64,000 nucleotides of DNA from Actinomycetota bacterium. Its GTDB lineage: Bacteria > Actinomycetota > Acidimicrobiia > Acidimicrobiales > Ilumatobacteraceae. The translations under genes and the position numbers were made by a program. The notes beneath the pieces are model-generated. The model searched no databases. It worked only from the letters and a program-made list of their open reading frames with translations, and was not told where the DNA came from. The stretch lies in the NCBI GenBank assembly GCA_016871355.1, contig VFZC01000005.1, positions 1-64,000 of the forward strand, read 5' to 3'. This document shows positions 1 to 7,914 of this stretch, one piece after another. Position 1 is the stretch's first letter. Every line of letters begins with the position of its first letter.

Positions 1-1122
1 CATCACCAAACCCGCGACAGGTCCGGCCACCATGTTGGTCACGAGTCCGATCGCATCGGGCCAGCCGAACACCGACGCCGACACCGGCAACACGGCCACT
101 TGCGCTCCGATCGTCGGCGCGACGAATGACGCGATACGTCCACCACCGAGCGCACGCTCGACCAACGGGCTCACCAGAACCAAGCCAGCGCAGCCACTCA
201 CCGACAACCACCACCCCACCGACCACACCAAGAACGGATCGACGATCACGCCCACGATCACAGCCGTCGACAATGCGCGTACCGAGCGTGTGGTGGTGCG
301 CGGAAGAACGAGCGCCGCACCGGCCATCAACGCCGCCCGCACCACCGACGGTTCGGCTCGGGTGAGGATCACGAAGATCGCGAGCACCGCGATCGACGAG
401 ACGACGCGTGCCCGCTGACGCAGACGGCCGAGCAACGGTGCGACCACGGCCATCACATAGGCCACGTTCTGACCCGAGACCGCGGTGAGATGGGCCAAGC
501 CAGCCCGGCGGAACTCGTCGACCACCTCGCGATCGAGACGACGATCATCGCCGTAGAGCAGTCCGGTGAGGAGATTCCGGCGCTCATCCGGCAATGACGC
601 CGCACCATCAGCGAACACGCGTCGCAATCGGTTCACGGAACGATGCAGATGGTTGACCGATTCTCCGATCACGGTGACGTCGTCCACGTGCACACGTCCG
701 ACGATGTGTCGCAGTAGGTCTCGCCGTGGTCGAGTCGACTCGTCGATCCGTCCGACAAGCCACACGCGCTCACCCGACGACACGCGTTCGATTCGACGAG
801 CCAGGCGTCCGTACAACCACGCGTCCACGCGTCGACCCTCGACCTCGAACACCACGTGAGTGCCTCGCTCGCTCGGGTCGGGGTCGTCGGCGACGGTGGC
901 CGCCACCGAGATCGAGCCGGTGGGTGCTGACGCCACCGACCACTCGACCACTCCCCGGCCCAGAGCCACGATCGACAACGCCACGACGACTAGTGCCGAT
1001 CGATCACGCGATGCGACCACCATCGCCGAGCCGATGGCCGCGAGCACGACGGGTGCGAGTCGTCCCGTGTGAACGCGACCGTCGACCACCCAATCCGAGA
1101 CCCAGGCGCCGAACGTCACCAC
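1..1122 (-). CDS. comEC: ComEC/Rec2-type DNA uptake channel, N-terminal part (cut by window edge)
   Basis: Polytopic membrane protein of the competence machinery that carries single-stranded DNA across the cytoplasmic membrane. Translating the minus strand shows a hydrophobic N-terminus, a soluble OB-like stretch, and then the competence domain with the family hallmark A-V-S-G-Q-N (about residues 214-219) followed by R-A-E-P-S-V-V-R-A (about 255-263). The 3' part, including any metallo-beta-lactamase-like domain, lies outside the window. The start is uncertain: GTG at 1122 is used because the first hydrophobic segment begins there, but TTG 1134 and GTG 1242 are also in frame. The frame stays open upstream into the divergent gene. 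comEA lies upstream on the same strand, separated by a plus-strand gene. Confidence 0.85.
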   Translation of the reverse strand, partial: MVTFGAWVSDWVVDGRVHTGRLAPVVLAAIGSAMVVASRDRSALVVVALSIVALGRGVVEWSVASAPTGSISVAATVADDPDPSERGTHVVFEVEGRRVDAWLYGRLARRIERVSSGERVWLVGRIDESTRPRRDLLRHIVGRVHVDDVTVIGESVNHLHRSVNRLRRVFADGAASLPDERRNLLTGLLYGDDRRLDREVVDEFRRAGLAHLTAVSGQNVAYVMAVVAPLLGRLRQRARVVSSIAVLAIFVILTRAEPSVVRAALMAGAALVLPRTTTRSVRALSTAVIVGVIVDPFLVWSVGWWLSVSGCAGLVLVSPLVERALGGGRIASFVAPTIGAQVAVLPVSASVFGWPDAIGLVTNMVAGPVAGLVM

Positions 1123-1191
1123 TCCCGCAGCCAAAGGGAATCGCCACCAATGTCCGTCACGACCCGTCTCGACCTCGTACCGTTGAGAGTC

Positions 1192-1626
1192 GTGAGCGAC
1201 CTCGCGCGTGTTCCGATCGTCCCCGACGGCGTCCGCTACCACCGCTTCATGGTCCGCCGCAACGGACCGCTCATGGGCCTGTCCATTCCGTTCGCGTGCG
1301 GAGTGTTGGCACTGTTGTTGCTCACCGGTTCGGAATCGACCTGGCGCGGAGTGCTCGGTTTCGTGCTGGCGATCATGGCGCTGCCGACTCTTCCGCTCAT
1401 GGGTATCCCGGTGATGGGCGGTGCCGTGCGTTGGCTCCTCGCCATCGCGTCGAGTGCCGTGGTGTGGGCGCTCATCGGTTTCGTCGCGGCGCGACGTTCG
1501 ACGAGTCGAGTGGCCACCAGTTGGCCCGAGTGGCGTCGCGAATGGCGTCGACTGGCCATCGGTGTGTGGTTCGGGGCCCTGCTCGGCATCGGAGTGGCCG
1601 CAACCTTGTTGTCGGTGAGTCTCTGA
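1192..1626 (+). CDS. Small polytopic membrane protein of unknown function
   Basis: A protein of about 144 residues with four or so hydrophobic segments: about residues 29-47, 54-66, 80-96 and a C-terminal one. They are separated by an Arg/Trp-rich loop (W-P-E-W-R-R-E-W-R-R). I recognise no family motif. GTG 1192 is preferred because a TACCGT -10-like box at 1178-1183 lies 8 nt before it, as at other genes here. ATG 1150, with a weak purine-rich stretch upstream, is the alternative and adds 14 residues. It is divergent from comEC and convergent with comEA, ending 3 nt from the comEA stop. The hydrophobic pattern makes it a real gene rather than an antisense shadow. Confidence 0.6.
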   Translation: MSDLARVPIVPDGVRYHRFMVRRNGPLMGLSIPFACGVLALLLLTGSESTWRGVLGFVLAIMALPTLPLMGIPVMGGAVRWLLAIASSAVVWALIGFVAARRSTSRVATSWPEWRREWRRLAIGVWFGALLGIGVAATLLSVSL

Positions 1627-1629
1627 CGG

Positions 1630-2316
1630 TCAGACCGTCACGAGCCCGCGAATCGCCGCCACCTTGGCCGGGCCGAGTCCGGGAACCTCGAGTAGATCGT
1701 CCACCGACACGAAACGACCGATCTCGGTGCGTCGCGCGATGATCGCGTTGGCGGTGGAAGGGCCGACTCCGGGTAGTTGGTCGAGTTGTTCGATCGTGGC
1801 CGCGTTGAGATCGAGTGGAAACGACGATCCGGTCGAGGCCGTTGCGCCAACCGGAGCACTCACCACTTCACCGATGGCCGGAACGTAGATCTGTTCGCCG
1901 TCGCGAAGAGCCGCGGCCAGATTGAGCGCGTCGACGCGGGCCCGCGGCAAGGCTCCCCCAGCGGCGGCCACCGCATCGACCACGCGCGAACCACCCGAGA
2001 GCGTGTACACACCCGGAGTCGACACCGAACCGGCGACGTGCACCACCACCTCGATGCTCGACACGTCAGCAGTCGGTGCGAGCGATGACGGCGTTGCCGT
2101 CGCCGCATCAGGCGCAACCACGGACGTGCCGTCGACTCGCGACAGTTGCGCGGTGGCGTCGGGCGGATTGGGTTTGACCAACCACCAGCCCACGATCGCC
2201 ACCGCCGCCACCACACCGATGGATGACGCGACTTTGCGCGGGCCGATCCAGCGCAACCAGCCGATCACGTCGGGAATGCTGCGTTCGGACGGCGGACCAG
2301 GACGCCAGGTATCCAC
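1630..2316 (-). CDS. comEA: ComEA family DNA-binding protein
   Basis: Membrane-anchored DNA receptor that passes double-stranded DNA to the ComEC channel. The 228-residue product has a short cytoplasmic N-terminus, one membrane segment (about 29-47), a low-complexity Ala/Thr/Pro linker, an SLBB domain (about 86-140, starting near V-V-V-H-V-A-G-S-V) and a C-terminal double helix-hairpin-helix DNA-binding module from residue 168 (L-D-L-N-A-A-T, then L-P-G-V-G-P and V-P-G-L-G-P). Length and domain order match ComEA. GTG start. The usual partner comEC is encoded on the same strand 0.5 kb further on. Confidence 0.92.
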   Translation of the reverse strand: MDTWRPGPPSERSIPDVIGWLRWIGPRKVASSIGVVAAVAIVGWWLVKPNPPDATAQLSRVDGTSVVAPDAATATPSSLAPTADVSSIEVVVHVAGSVSTPGVYTLSGGSRVVDAVAAAGGALPRARVDALNLAAALRDGEQIYVPAIGEVVSAPVGATASTGSSFPLDLNAATIEQLDQLPGVGPSTANAIIARRTEIGRFVSVDDLLEVPGLGPAKVAAIRGLVTV

Positions 2317-2355
2317 GAGACCTCACATGTGTCGAATGCCCACGGGGCGGTTCGT

Positions 2356-4104
2356 TCAGGCGCGTGCCGGTGAGATGCGCCAATGCGAGTCGAGGGCGGC
2401 TCGACGATCGAGTTCGGCCCGAATCTCGTGATCACGACGCGTGTCGTCCCAACCGAGCAACGGGGCCGCGATGTGGGCGATACGACGGATGGCCGTCTCG
2501 GGTACCCGCGACACGGTTCCGAGCACGAGGCGGCGATCGATGATGTCGGCGAGTGTGCGCGCCGCTTCGTCGACCACGGCGACGATCACTTGGGCTTCCA
2601 CATCACCTGAACCGGCGATCGGGCGAGCCAGGTCGGGGTCGTCGGACACCAACTCGGCGATCTTGCGGTGATCGGTGCCGTAGAGACGAGCGACGAGTTC
2701 GGCCGACTGCGACGACAGGCCCGCCTCCACGAGGCTGGTGGCCGCCGAAGCGAGGAACGGCTCGGCATCATCGGCCCAGGCGAAGGTTCCGTGCGCAGCG
2801 GCACTGCGCGTGTCGAACCCGCGCATCGGAACACCCGTGAGTTCGTGAGCGGCGAGTTCGTCGACCATTTCTTCGGCAGTGGCGCGAGCGGTGGTCCACT
2901 TGCCACCGCCGATCGACCACAGATTGCGCACCCCGCGATCGACATGGTGATAGAGCTCGTGACGGCGGCTGGCCGAATACGTGTCGCCACCGTCGTCGGG
3001 GGTGTTCGACATGTCGGTCGGATCGACCGTGGTGTCGGTGTGCTTGATGAGTGGACGCACACCGATCGTGGTGAGTTCGACGTCATCGAACGTGAGCGGG
3101 GCTTCGGCGGCCGACATGGTGGAGTTCACGGTGTCGAGAATCAAGTCGACGTCGTCAGGAGTCACCACCGGATCGGATTCGTTGATCGGCGTGTCGGTGG
3201 GGCCGATGAACGACTTGCCCATCCAGGGCGACACGATCACGTGACGTCCCGACTGTGCGCGCGCGAACACGGCGTCGCGAACGACACCACCACCCAGCGG
3301 ACGAGTGAGCACGTGCACACCCTTCGAACGATCGACCCCGACTCCGGTGGGCCGGCCGAGGGTGCCCAGCACCTTGTCGATCCAAGGACCGGCCGCGTTC
3401 ACCACCACCCGGGCGCGCACCTCGAGCGAACGGCCGGTGAGTCGGTCGGTGGCGTGCACACCTTCCACGAGGAAGTCACCCGCGACATCGTGACCCACGA
3501 ACGAATCAACCGTGATGTGGTTGATCAGAACTGCCCCGGCGGCCGCTGCCGACTGTGCGTAGGCGAGCAGCAGCCGTTCGGGGTGCAGGTTGAGCGTGTC
3601 GTGATACGCGAAGCCGCCCTGCAGACCGTCGGCATCGAGCCACGGCACGCGCTTGAGCAACGCCGACTTCGACAACCACTTCGGATGCGGAATACGCAGG
3701 CTGTCGGGAGCGGCCACGTTGCGGTCGAACGACAACGCGTCGTACAACAACACACCAGCGCCGAGCAACGGCGTGGGCGGCTTGCTCCAGCGCCAGGCCG
3801 GCATGATGAACTGCGTCTGCTCCACGAGATGCGGAGCGCCGAGCGCGAGGATGCGTCGCTCGCGCAGACTCTCGCGCACCACCGCCACGTCGTACTGCTC
3901 GAGGTAGCGGATACCGCCGTGGATGTACTTGGTGGTGGCCGAACTGGTGCCCGATCCGAAGTCGTCGCGTTCGAGCAAGGCCGTGCGCAGACCCCGTGAC
4001 GCCGCTTCACGAGCGACACAGACTCCGGTGATGCCACCACCGATCACGACGACGTCGAAATCGTCGGCCAAGCGGGCGATCGGGCGATCGAGTCGTGCCG
4101 TCAT
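2356..4104 (-). CDS. glpD: Glycerol-3-phosphate dehydrogenase (FAD-dependent)
   Basis: Oxidises sn-glycerol 3-phosphate to dihydroxyacetone phosphate at the membrane and passes electrons to the quinone pool. The 582 residues are normal for the family. The FAD-binding V-V-I-G-G-G-I-T-G motif is at 19-27, followed by the GlpD signature S-S-A-T-T-K-Y-I-H-G-G-I-R-Y-L (about 54-68), a DAO domain and a C-terminal helical DAO_C domain (from about residue 430). It lies 6 nt downstream of the thioredoxin-like gene on the same strand, so the two are probably co-transcribed from the leaderless promoter at 4823-4828. Confidence 0.93.
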   Translation of the reverse strand: MTARLDRPIARLADDFDVVVIGGGITGVCVAREAASRGLRTALLERDDFGSGTSSATTKYIHGGIRYLEQYDVAVVRESLRERRILALGAPHLVEQTQFIMPAWRWSKPPTPLLGAGVLLYDALSFDRNVAAPDSLRIPHPKWLSKSALLKRVPWLDADGLQGGFAYHDTLNLHPERLLLAYAQSAAAAGAVLINHITVDSFVGHDVAGDFLVEGVHATDRLTGRSLEVRARVVVNAAGPWIDKVLGTLGRPTGVGVDRSKGVHVLTRPLGGGVVRDAVFARAQSGRHVIVSPWMGKSFIGPTDTPINESDPVVTPDDVDLILDTVNSTMSAAEAPLTFDDVELTTIGVRPLIKHTDTTVDPTDMSNTPDDGGDTYSASRRHELYHHVDRGVRNLWSIGGGKWTTARATAEEMVDELAAHELTGVPMRGFDTRSAAAHGTFAWADDAEPFLASAATSLVEAGLSSQSAELVARLYGTDHRKIAELVSDDPDLARPIAGSGDVEAQVIVAVVDEAARTLADIIDRRLVLGTVSRVPETAIRRIAHIAAPLLGWDDTRRDHEIRAELDRRAALDSHWRISPARA

Positions 4105-4110
4105 CGGGTC

Positions 4111-4815
4111 TTAGAACAGACGCGCGGTGAGCTTCTTGCGCCACTGCGCGGTGCGCGGGTCGTCGGGACCCATGAGTTCGAGGATGTCGACGAACTGCTG
4201 GCGGGCGTCGTCGTCGCCCTTCACCTTGTCGATCAGAACACCGAGTTGATGGTCGTAGTCGTCGGCCGGACGAAGCGACATGCGGGCAGCCGCGGCAGCC
4301 TTTCGAACGTCATCCGATTCGGGAATACGAGCCAACACCTGAAGCGCTTCTTCGCCGCGAGCAGACGCCGTGAGAAGATTGGCCAGAGCCACGATCGCGC
4401 TTTCGTCACCGGGCGACAGTTCGAGCGCGCGCCGCAGACTGGCTTCGTCGCCCGCACGAACGAGCGCAGCGATTTCTTCGTCGACAGCGGTGGGCAACAA
4501 GGTGTCGACGAATTGCTGCACCGCTTGTTCGGGATACGCGCCTTGGAAGCCATTGACAACGGCGCCTTTGTCGATCGCGAACACAGCCGGAATCGACTGC
4601 ACACGAAACGCTTGCGAAATGGCCGGGTTCTCGTCGACGTTGACCTTGGCCAACATCACTTTGCCGCCGGTCGCATCGATGACTTTGTCGAGAATGGGAC
4701 CGAGCGTCTTGCACGGACCACACCACGGTGCCCACAGATCGACCACCACAGGCGTGGTCATCGAACGCTCCATGACCTCGGTTTCGAAGGTCGCGTCGGT
4801 GACGTCGATCGCCAT
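4111..4815 (-). CDS. Thioredoxin-TPR protein (CnoX/YbbN-like)
   Basis: A 234-residue protein with an N-terminal thioredoxin domain containing the intact active site W-C-G-P-C (31-35) and cis-Pro in S-I-P-A-V. It is followed by a C-terminal TPR-like helical region of about 110 residues with the recurring pattern E-I-A-A-L-V-R-A-G-D. This is the architecture of the YbbN/CnoX chaperedoxins. Because the CxxC is intact it may also reduce disulfides. ATG 4815 is chosen because a TATCGT box (4823-4828) lies 7 nt upstream, giving a leaderless mRNA; an upstream in-frame start would add ten atypical residues. First gene of a two-gene unit with glpD. Confidence 0.85.
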   Translation of the reverse strand: MAIDVTDATFETEVMERSMTTPVVVDLWAPWCGPCKTLGPILDKVIDATGGKVMLAKVNVDENPAISQAFRVQSIPAVFAIDKGAVVNGFQGAYPEQAVQQFVDTLLPTAVDEEIAALVRAGDEASLRRALELSPGDESAIVALANLLTASARGEEALQVLARIPESDDVRKAAAAARMSLRPADDYDHQLGVLIDKVKGDDDARQQFVDILELMGPDDPRTAQWRKKLTARLF

Positions 4816-4822
4816 GGAAATG

Positions 4823-4828
4823 ACGATA
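4823..4828 (-). promoter_or_regulatory. -10 box of leaderless trx-glpD promoter
   Basis: Minus-strand TATCGT, 7 nt before the ATG at 4815, so transcription should begin at or next to the start codon. It fixes the thioredoxin start. Confidence 0.55.
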
Positions 4829-4871
4829 CCGCCGGTCGTGGCCACCGCTCGGAAGTGAGCCGAACCACCGA

Positions 4872-4877
4872 TACCGT
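4872..4877 (+). promoter_or_regulatory. -10 box of leaderless phosphotransferase promoter
   Basis: TACCGT, 7 nt before GTG 4885. It supports that GTG as the start. No ribosome binding site is visible. Confidence 0.5.
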
Positions 4878-4884
4878 ACGGGCC

Positions 4885-5922
4885 GTGAGCGCCGATGTCG
4901 CCGGAGTCGATCTACCCAAGGTCACCAATTGGCTTGAGGCGAACGTGGCCGGGGCCCGTGGGCCGTTCACCTTCGATCTGATCGCCGGCGGACACTCCAA
5001 CCTCACGTATCGAGTCACCAGCGCCAACGGTGAGCGCTTCGTTCTGCGTCGGCCGCCGCTCGGTCACGTGTTGGCCAGTGCACACGACATGAGTCGCGAG
5101 CATCGCATCATCGCGGCCCTGCGCGACACACCGGTGCCGGTCGCTCCCGCGGTGGGGTTCTGCGACGATCCCGACGTGAACGGAGTTCCGTTCTACGTCA
5201 TGAAGTTCGTCGACGGGCTCGTGATCCGCGATCGCGAAGCCGCCGAGAAACTCCTCACGCCCGACGCGCGTCGGCGCGCCAGCGAATCGATCGTCGACAC
5301 CATGACCGCCATTCACGCGGTCGATCAGGCCGCCGTGGGACTGGGCGAACTCGGTCGCCACGAGGGCTACATCGCTCGACAGTTGAAGCGTTGGTACGGC
5401 CAGTGGAACGCGCAGAAGACTCGCGATCTGCCGGCGGTCGATCGTGTGCACGACGAACTGCTGGCCCGAGTACCCGAACAGGGGCTGGCCACACTGGTGC
5501 ACGGCGACTACCGGCTCGACAACTGCATGGTCGATTCGTCGGGCCAGGTGATCGCCGTTCTCGACTGGGAGATCTGCACGCTGGGCGACCCCATGGCCGA
5601 CCTCGGACTACTGATGGTGTACTGGACCGGACCCGACGACGATCAGTCGTCGTGGACCAACGGTTCGTGCACCGCACCTGGGTTCCTCAATCGACACACC
5701 CTCGCCGAGCGCTACACGACGGTGAGCGGTCGCGACACCAGCCAACTCGACTTCTACGTCGCCTTCGCCTACTGGAAGTTGGCCTGCATTCTCGAAGGTG
5801 TGTACGCGCGCTACCTCGGTGGTGCGTTGGGTCAGCGCGATCCCGCCGAGCTCGAACCGTTCAATCAGCAAGTCATCGGTGCCGCCGCGCGAGCCGAACA
5901 ACTCCTGAGCGAATTGCGATGA
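4885..5922 (+). CDS. Phosphotransferase family protein (APH/ACAD10-11 N-terminal type)
   Basis: A 345-residue aminoglycoside-phosphotransferase-fold kinase. The Brenner motif H-G-D-Y-R-L-D-N is at 206-213 (catalytic Asp208), and L-D-W-E (Asp227) binds Mg2+. The stretch L-G-D-P-M-A-D-L-G is typical of the subfamily related to the N-terminal kinase domain of acyl-CoA dehydrogenases ACAD10/11, thought to phosphorylate hydroxyacyl groups. A true antibiotic kinase is unlikely. GTG 4885 starts the recognisable domain and sits behind a leaderless -10 box. The stop codon overlaps the ATG of the PAC2 gene, so the two are translationally coupled. Confidence 0.85.
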   Translation: MSADVAGVDLPKVTNWLEANVAGARGPFTFDLIAGGHSNLTYRVTSANGERFVLRRPPLGHVLASAHDMSREHRIIAALRDTPVPVAPAVGFCDDPDVNGVPFYVMKFVDGLVIRDREAAEKLLTPDARRRASESIVDTMTAIHAVDQAAVGLGELGRHEGYIARQLKRWYGQWNAQKTRDLPAVDRVHDELLARVPEQGLATLVHGDYRLDNCMVDSSGQVIAVLDWEICTLGDPMADLGLLMVYWTGPDDDQSSWTNGSCTAPGFLNRHTLAERYTTVSGRDTSQLDFYVAFAYWKLACILEGVYARYLGGALGQRDPAELEPFNQQVIGAAARAEQLLSELR

Positions 5923-6830
5923 CGTCGCCGTCGTCCGACTACGAATTGCACGGCGAACTGCCGTCTCTCGTCGACCCGGTGCTGATCGTGTCGCTGAAGG
6001 GTTGGATCGACGCCGCCGAGGCCGCCGACGAAGCCATGTCGGCCATCGAAGGACAGATCGATCCGTTACCGGTGGCCACCTTCGACACCGACGTGTTCAT
6101 CGACTACCGCGCTCGTCGTCCAACCATGGAGATCCGCGACGGTCGCAACACCAACATCGATTGGCCGTCCATCGATCTCTACTCGGGTCGCGACACCAAC
6201 GGGCGCGACGTGCTCATCCTCACCGGCCACGAGCCCGATTCGGCCTGGAACCGTTTCTCGGCCGCGGTGCGCGACCTGTGCGCGCGTCTGAACGTGAAGA
6301 TGATGGTCGGTCTGGGTGCGTACCCCTTCCCCACTCCGCACACACGACCCAGCCGTTTGTCGTGCACCACGCCGTCACCCGAATTGCTGCAGCGCACCGC
6401 GTTCCTGCGCACATCGGTCGACGTGCCGGCCGGCATGACCGCCGTTCTCGAGCACGTGCTTCACCACGCCGGCGTTCCGTCCATCACGTTGTGGTCGCAA
6501 GTGCCGCAGTACATCCCGGCCATGAGTTACCCGGGTGCGGCCGTCGCCCTCCTCGACGGCATCGACCACGTGTCGGGTCTGCAGTTCGACCGTCGGGCCC
6601 TCGAGCAGGAGGCCATCATCCAGCGCGATCGCCTCGATCGCCTGGTGGCTCGCAACGACGAGCACCGCGAGATGGTGGCCAAACTCGAATCGGCGTACGA
6701 CTCGACCCTGCAGCCCACCCTTCCGCTCGAACCCCAGCCGGCCGCCCTCCGCGAGTCGGACATTCCGTCGCCCGACGAGTTGGCGGCCGAACTCGAAGCG
6801 TTCCTGCGCAACGCCAATCCCGAGACCTGA
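5919..6830 (+). CDS. PAC2 family protein
   Basis: A 303-residue PAC2 (proteasome assembly chaperone 2-like) protein. The core motif is visible as V-L-I-V-S-L-K-G-W-I-D-A-A-E-A-A (about 21-36) together with G-L-G-A-Y-P-F-P-T-P-H-T-R-P (about 129-142). Actinobacterial members are of unsettled function; some are studied next to the bacterial proteasome and mycobacterial ATP-grasp enzymes. The C-terminus is a charged helical tail with an acidic end. Starts with ATG overlapping the TGA of the kinase upstream. Confidence 0.85.
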   Translation: MTSPSSDYELHGELPSLVDPVLIVSLKGWIDAAEAADEAMSAIEGQIDPLPVATFDTDVFIDYRARRPTMEIRDGRNTNIDWPSIDLYSGRDTNGRDVLILTGHEPDSAWNRFSAAVRDLCARLNVKMMVGLGAYPFPTPHTRPSRLSCTTPSPELLQRTAFLRTSVDVPAGMTAVLEHVLHHAGVPSITLWSQVPQYIPAMSYPGAAVALLDGIDHVSGLQFDRRALEQEAIIQRDRLDRLVARNDEHREMVAKLESAYDSTLQPTLPLEPQPAALRESDIPSPDELAAELEAFLRNANPET

Positions 6831-6894
6831 TCGATTCGGCTCGGGCCGATTCGCATCGCTACGGTCGGATTCGAATCGAGCGAAGGAGACAGCC

Positions 6895-7914
6895 ATGAAG
6901 GTCGACGGTGGCATCAGCGCCAATCTGCACGAGACCATCGCAAGTGCGAAGGACGTCGAAGCAGCGGGCTACTCGGGTGCGTGGACGGCCGAGACGAGTC
7001 ACGATCCGTTCCTCCCGTTGCTGCTCGCGGCCGAGCACACGCAGAAGATCGAACTCGGCACGTCCATCGCGGTGGCCTTCGCGCGCAGCCCGATGACCGT
7101 GGCAAACACCGCGTGGGATCTGCAGGCGTACTCGAAGGGCCGTTTCGTCCTGGGCCTGGGTAGTCAGATCCAGCCGCACATCACGAAGCGATTCAGCATG
7201 CCCTGGAGCAAGCCGGCTGCTCGTATGCGCGAATTCGTGCTCGCCACGCGCGCCATCTGGGACTGCTGGCTCACTGGCACCAAGCTCGACTTCCGCGGCG
7301 AGTTCTACACGCACACGCTCATGACGCCGTTCTTCACTCCCCCGGCGTCCGATCTCGCCGGTTTCGGCCGCCCAAGATTCTTCCTGGCCGGTGTGGGCGA
7401 ACTCATGACCGAGGTCGCCGGTGAAGTGTGCGACGGTTTCATCTGCCACGGCTTCACCACCGAGAAGTACTTGCGCGACGTCACGATTCCGGCACTCGCC
7501 CGCGGCCGGGCCAAGGCCGGCAAGACCATGGACGGTTTCGAGATCGTCGGACCCAGTTTCGTGGTGACCGGCAACAACGAGAAAGAGATGGCCGCGGCGG
7601 CCGCTGGTACACGTCAGCAGATCGCGTTCTACGGCTCGACACCCGCGTATCGCCCGGTCCTCGACATCCACGGCTGGGGCGATCTGCAAGAGCGTCTCAA
7701 CACGTTGTCGAAGCAGGGCAAGTGGGTGGAGATGGGTGAGCTCATCGACGACGAGATCCTCAACACCTTCGCGGTCGTGGGCGAACCCGAAACGGTCGCG
7801 CCCGAACTGCATACGCGTTACGGCGACGTGATCCAGCGCATCTCGTTCTACGCGCCGTATCGCACCGACCCCGACCGGTGGCGCAAGGTGTTGGCCGACC
7901 TGCAGTCGGCCTAA
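6895..7914 (+). CDS. F420-type luciferase-like (LLM) oxidoreductase
   Basis: A 339-residue TIM-barrel flavin/F420-dependent oxidoreductase. It begins M-K-V-D-G-G-I and has G-Y-S-G-A-W-T-A-E-T near residue 25, I-E-L-G-T-S-I-A-V-A (about 51-60) and G-R-F-V-L-G-L-G-S-Q-I (about 82-92). These are typical of the actinobacterial family annotated as TIGR03617 F420-dependent oxidoreductase. The substrate is not predictable. ATG 6895 has a good ribosome binding site (GAAGGAGA, 5-6 nt upstream), unlike the many leaderless genes nearby. It ends tail to tail with the next gene, overlapping by 4 bp. Confidence 0.85.
   Translation: MKVDGGISANLHETIASAKDVEAAGYSGAWTAETSHDPFLPLLLAAEHTQKIELGTSIAVAFARSPMTVANTAWDLQAYSKGRFVLGLGSQIQPHITKRFSMPWSKPAARMREFVLATRAIWDCWLTGTKLDFRGEFYTHTLMTPFFTPPASDLAGFGRPRFFLAGVGELMTEVAGEVCDGFICHGFTTEKYLRDVTIPALARGRAKAGKTMDGFEIVGPSFVVTGNNEKEMAAAAAGTRQQIAFYGSTPAYRPVLDIHGWGDLQERLNTLSKQGKWVEMGELIDDEILNTFAVVGEPETVAPELHTRYGDVIQRISFYAPYRTDPDRWRKVLADLQSA

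Noticed and set aside
4885-5922. Aminoglycoside resistance kinase
   Set aside because: The protein belongs to the ACAD10/11-like branch and is coupled to PAC2; nothing suggests antibiotics as substrates.
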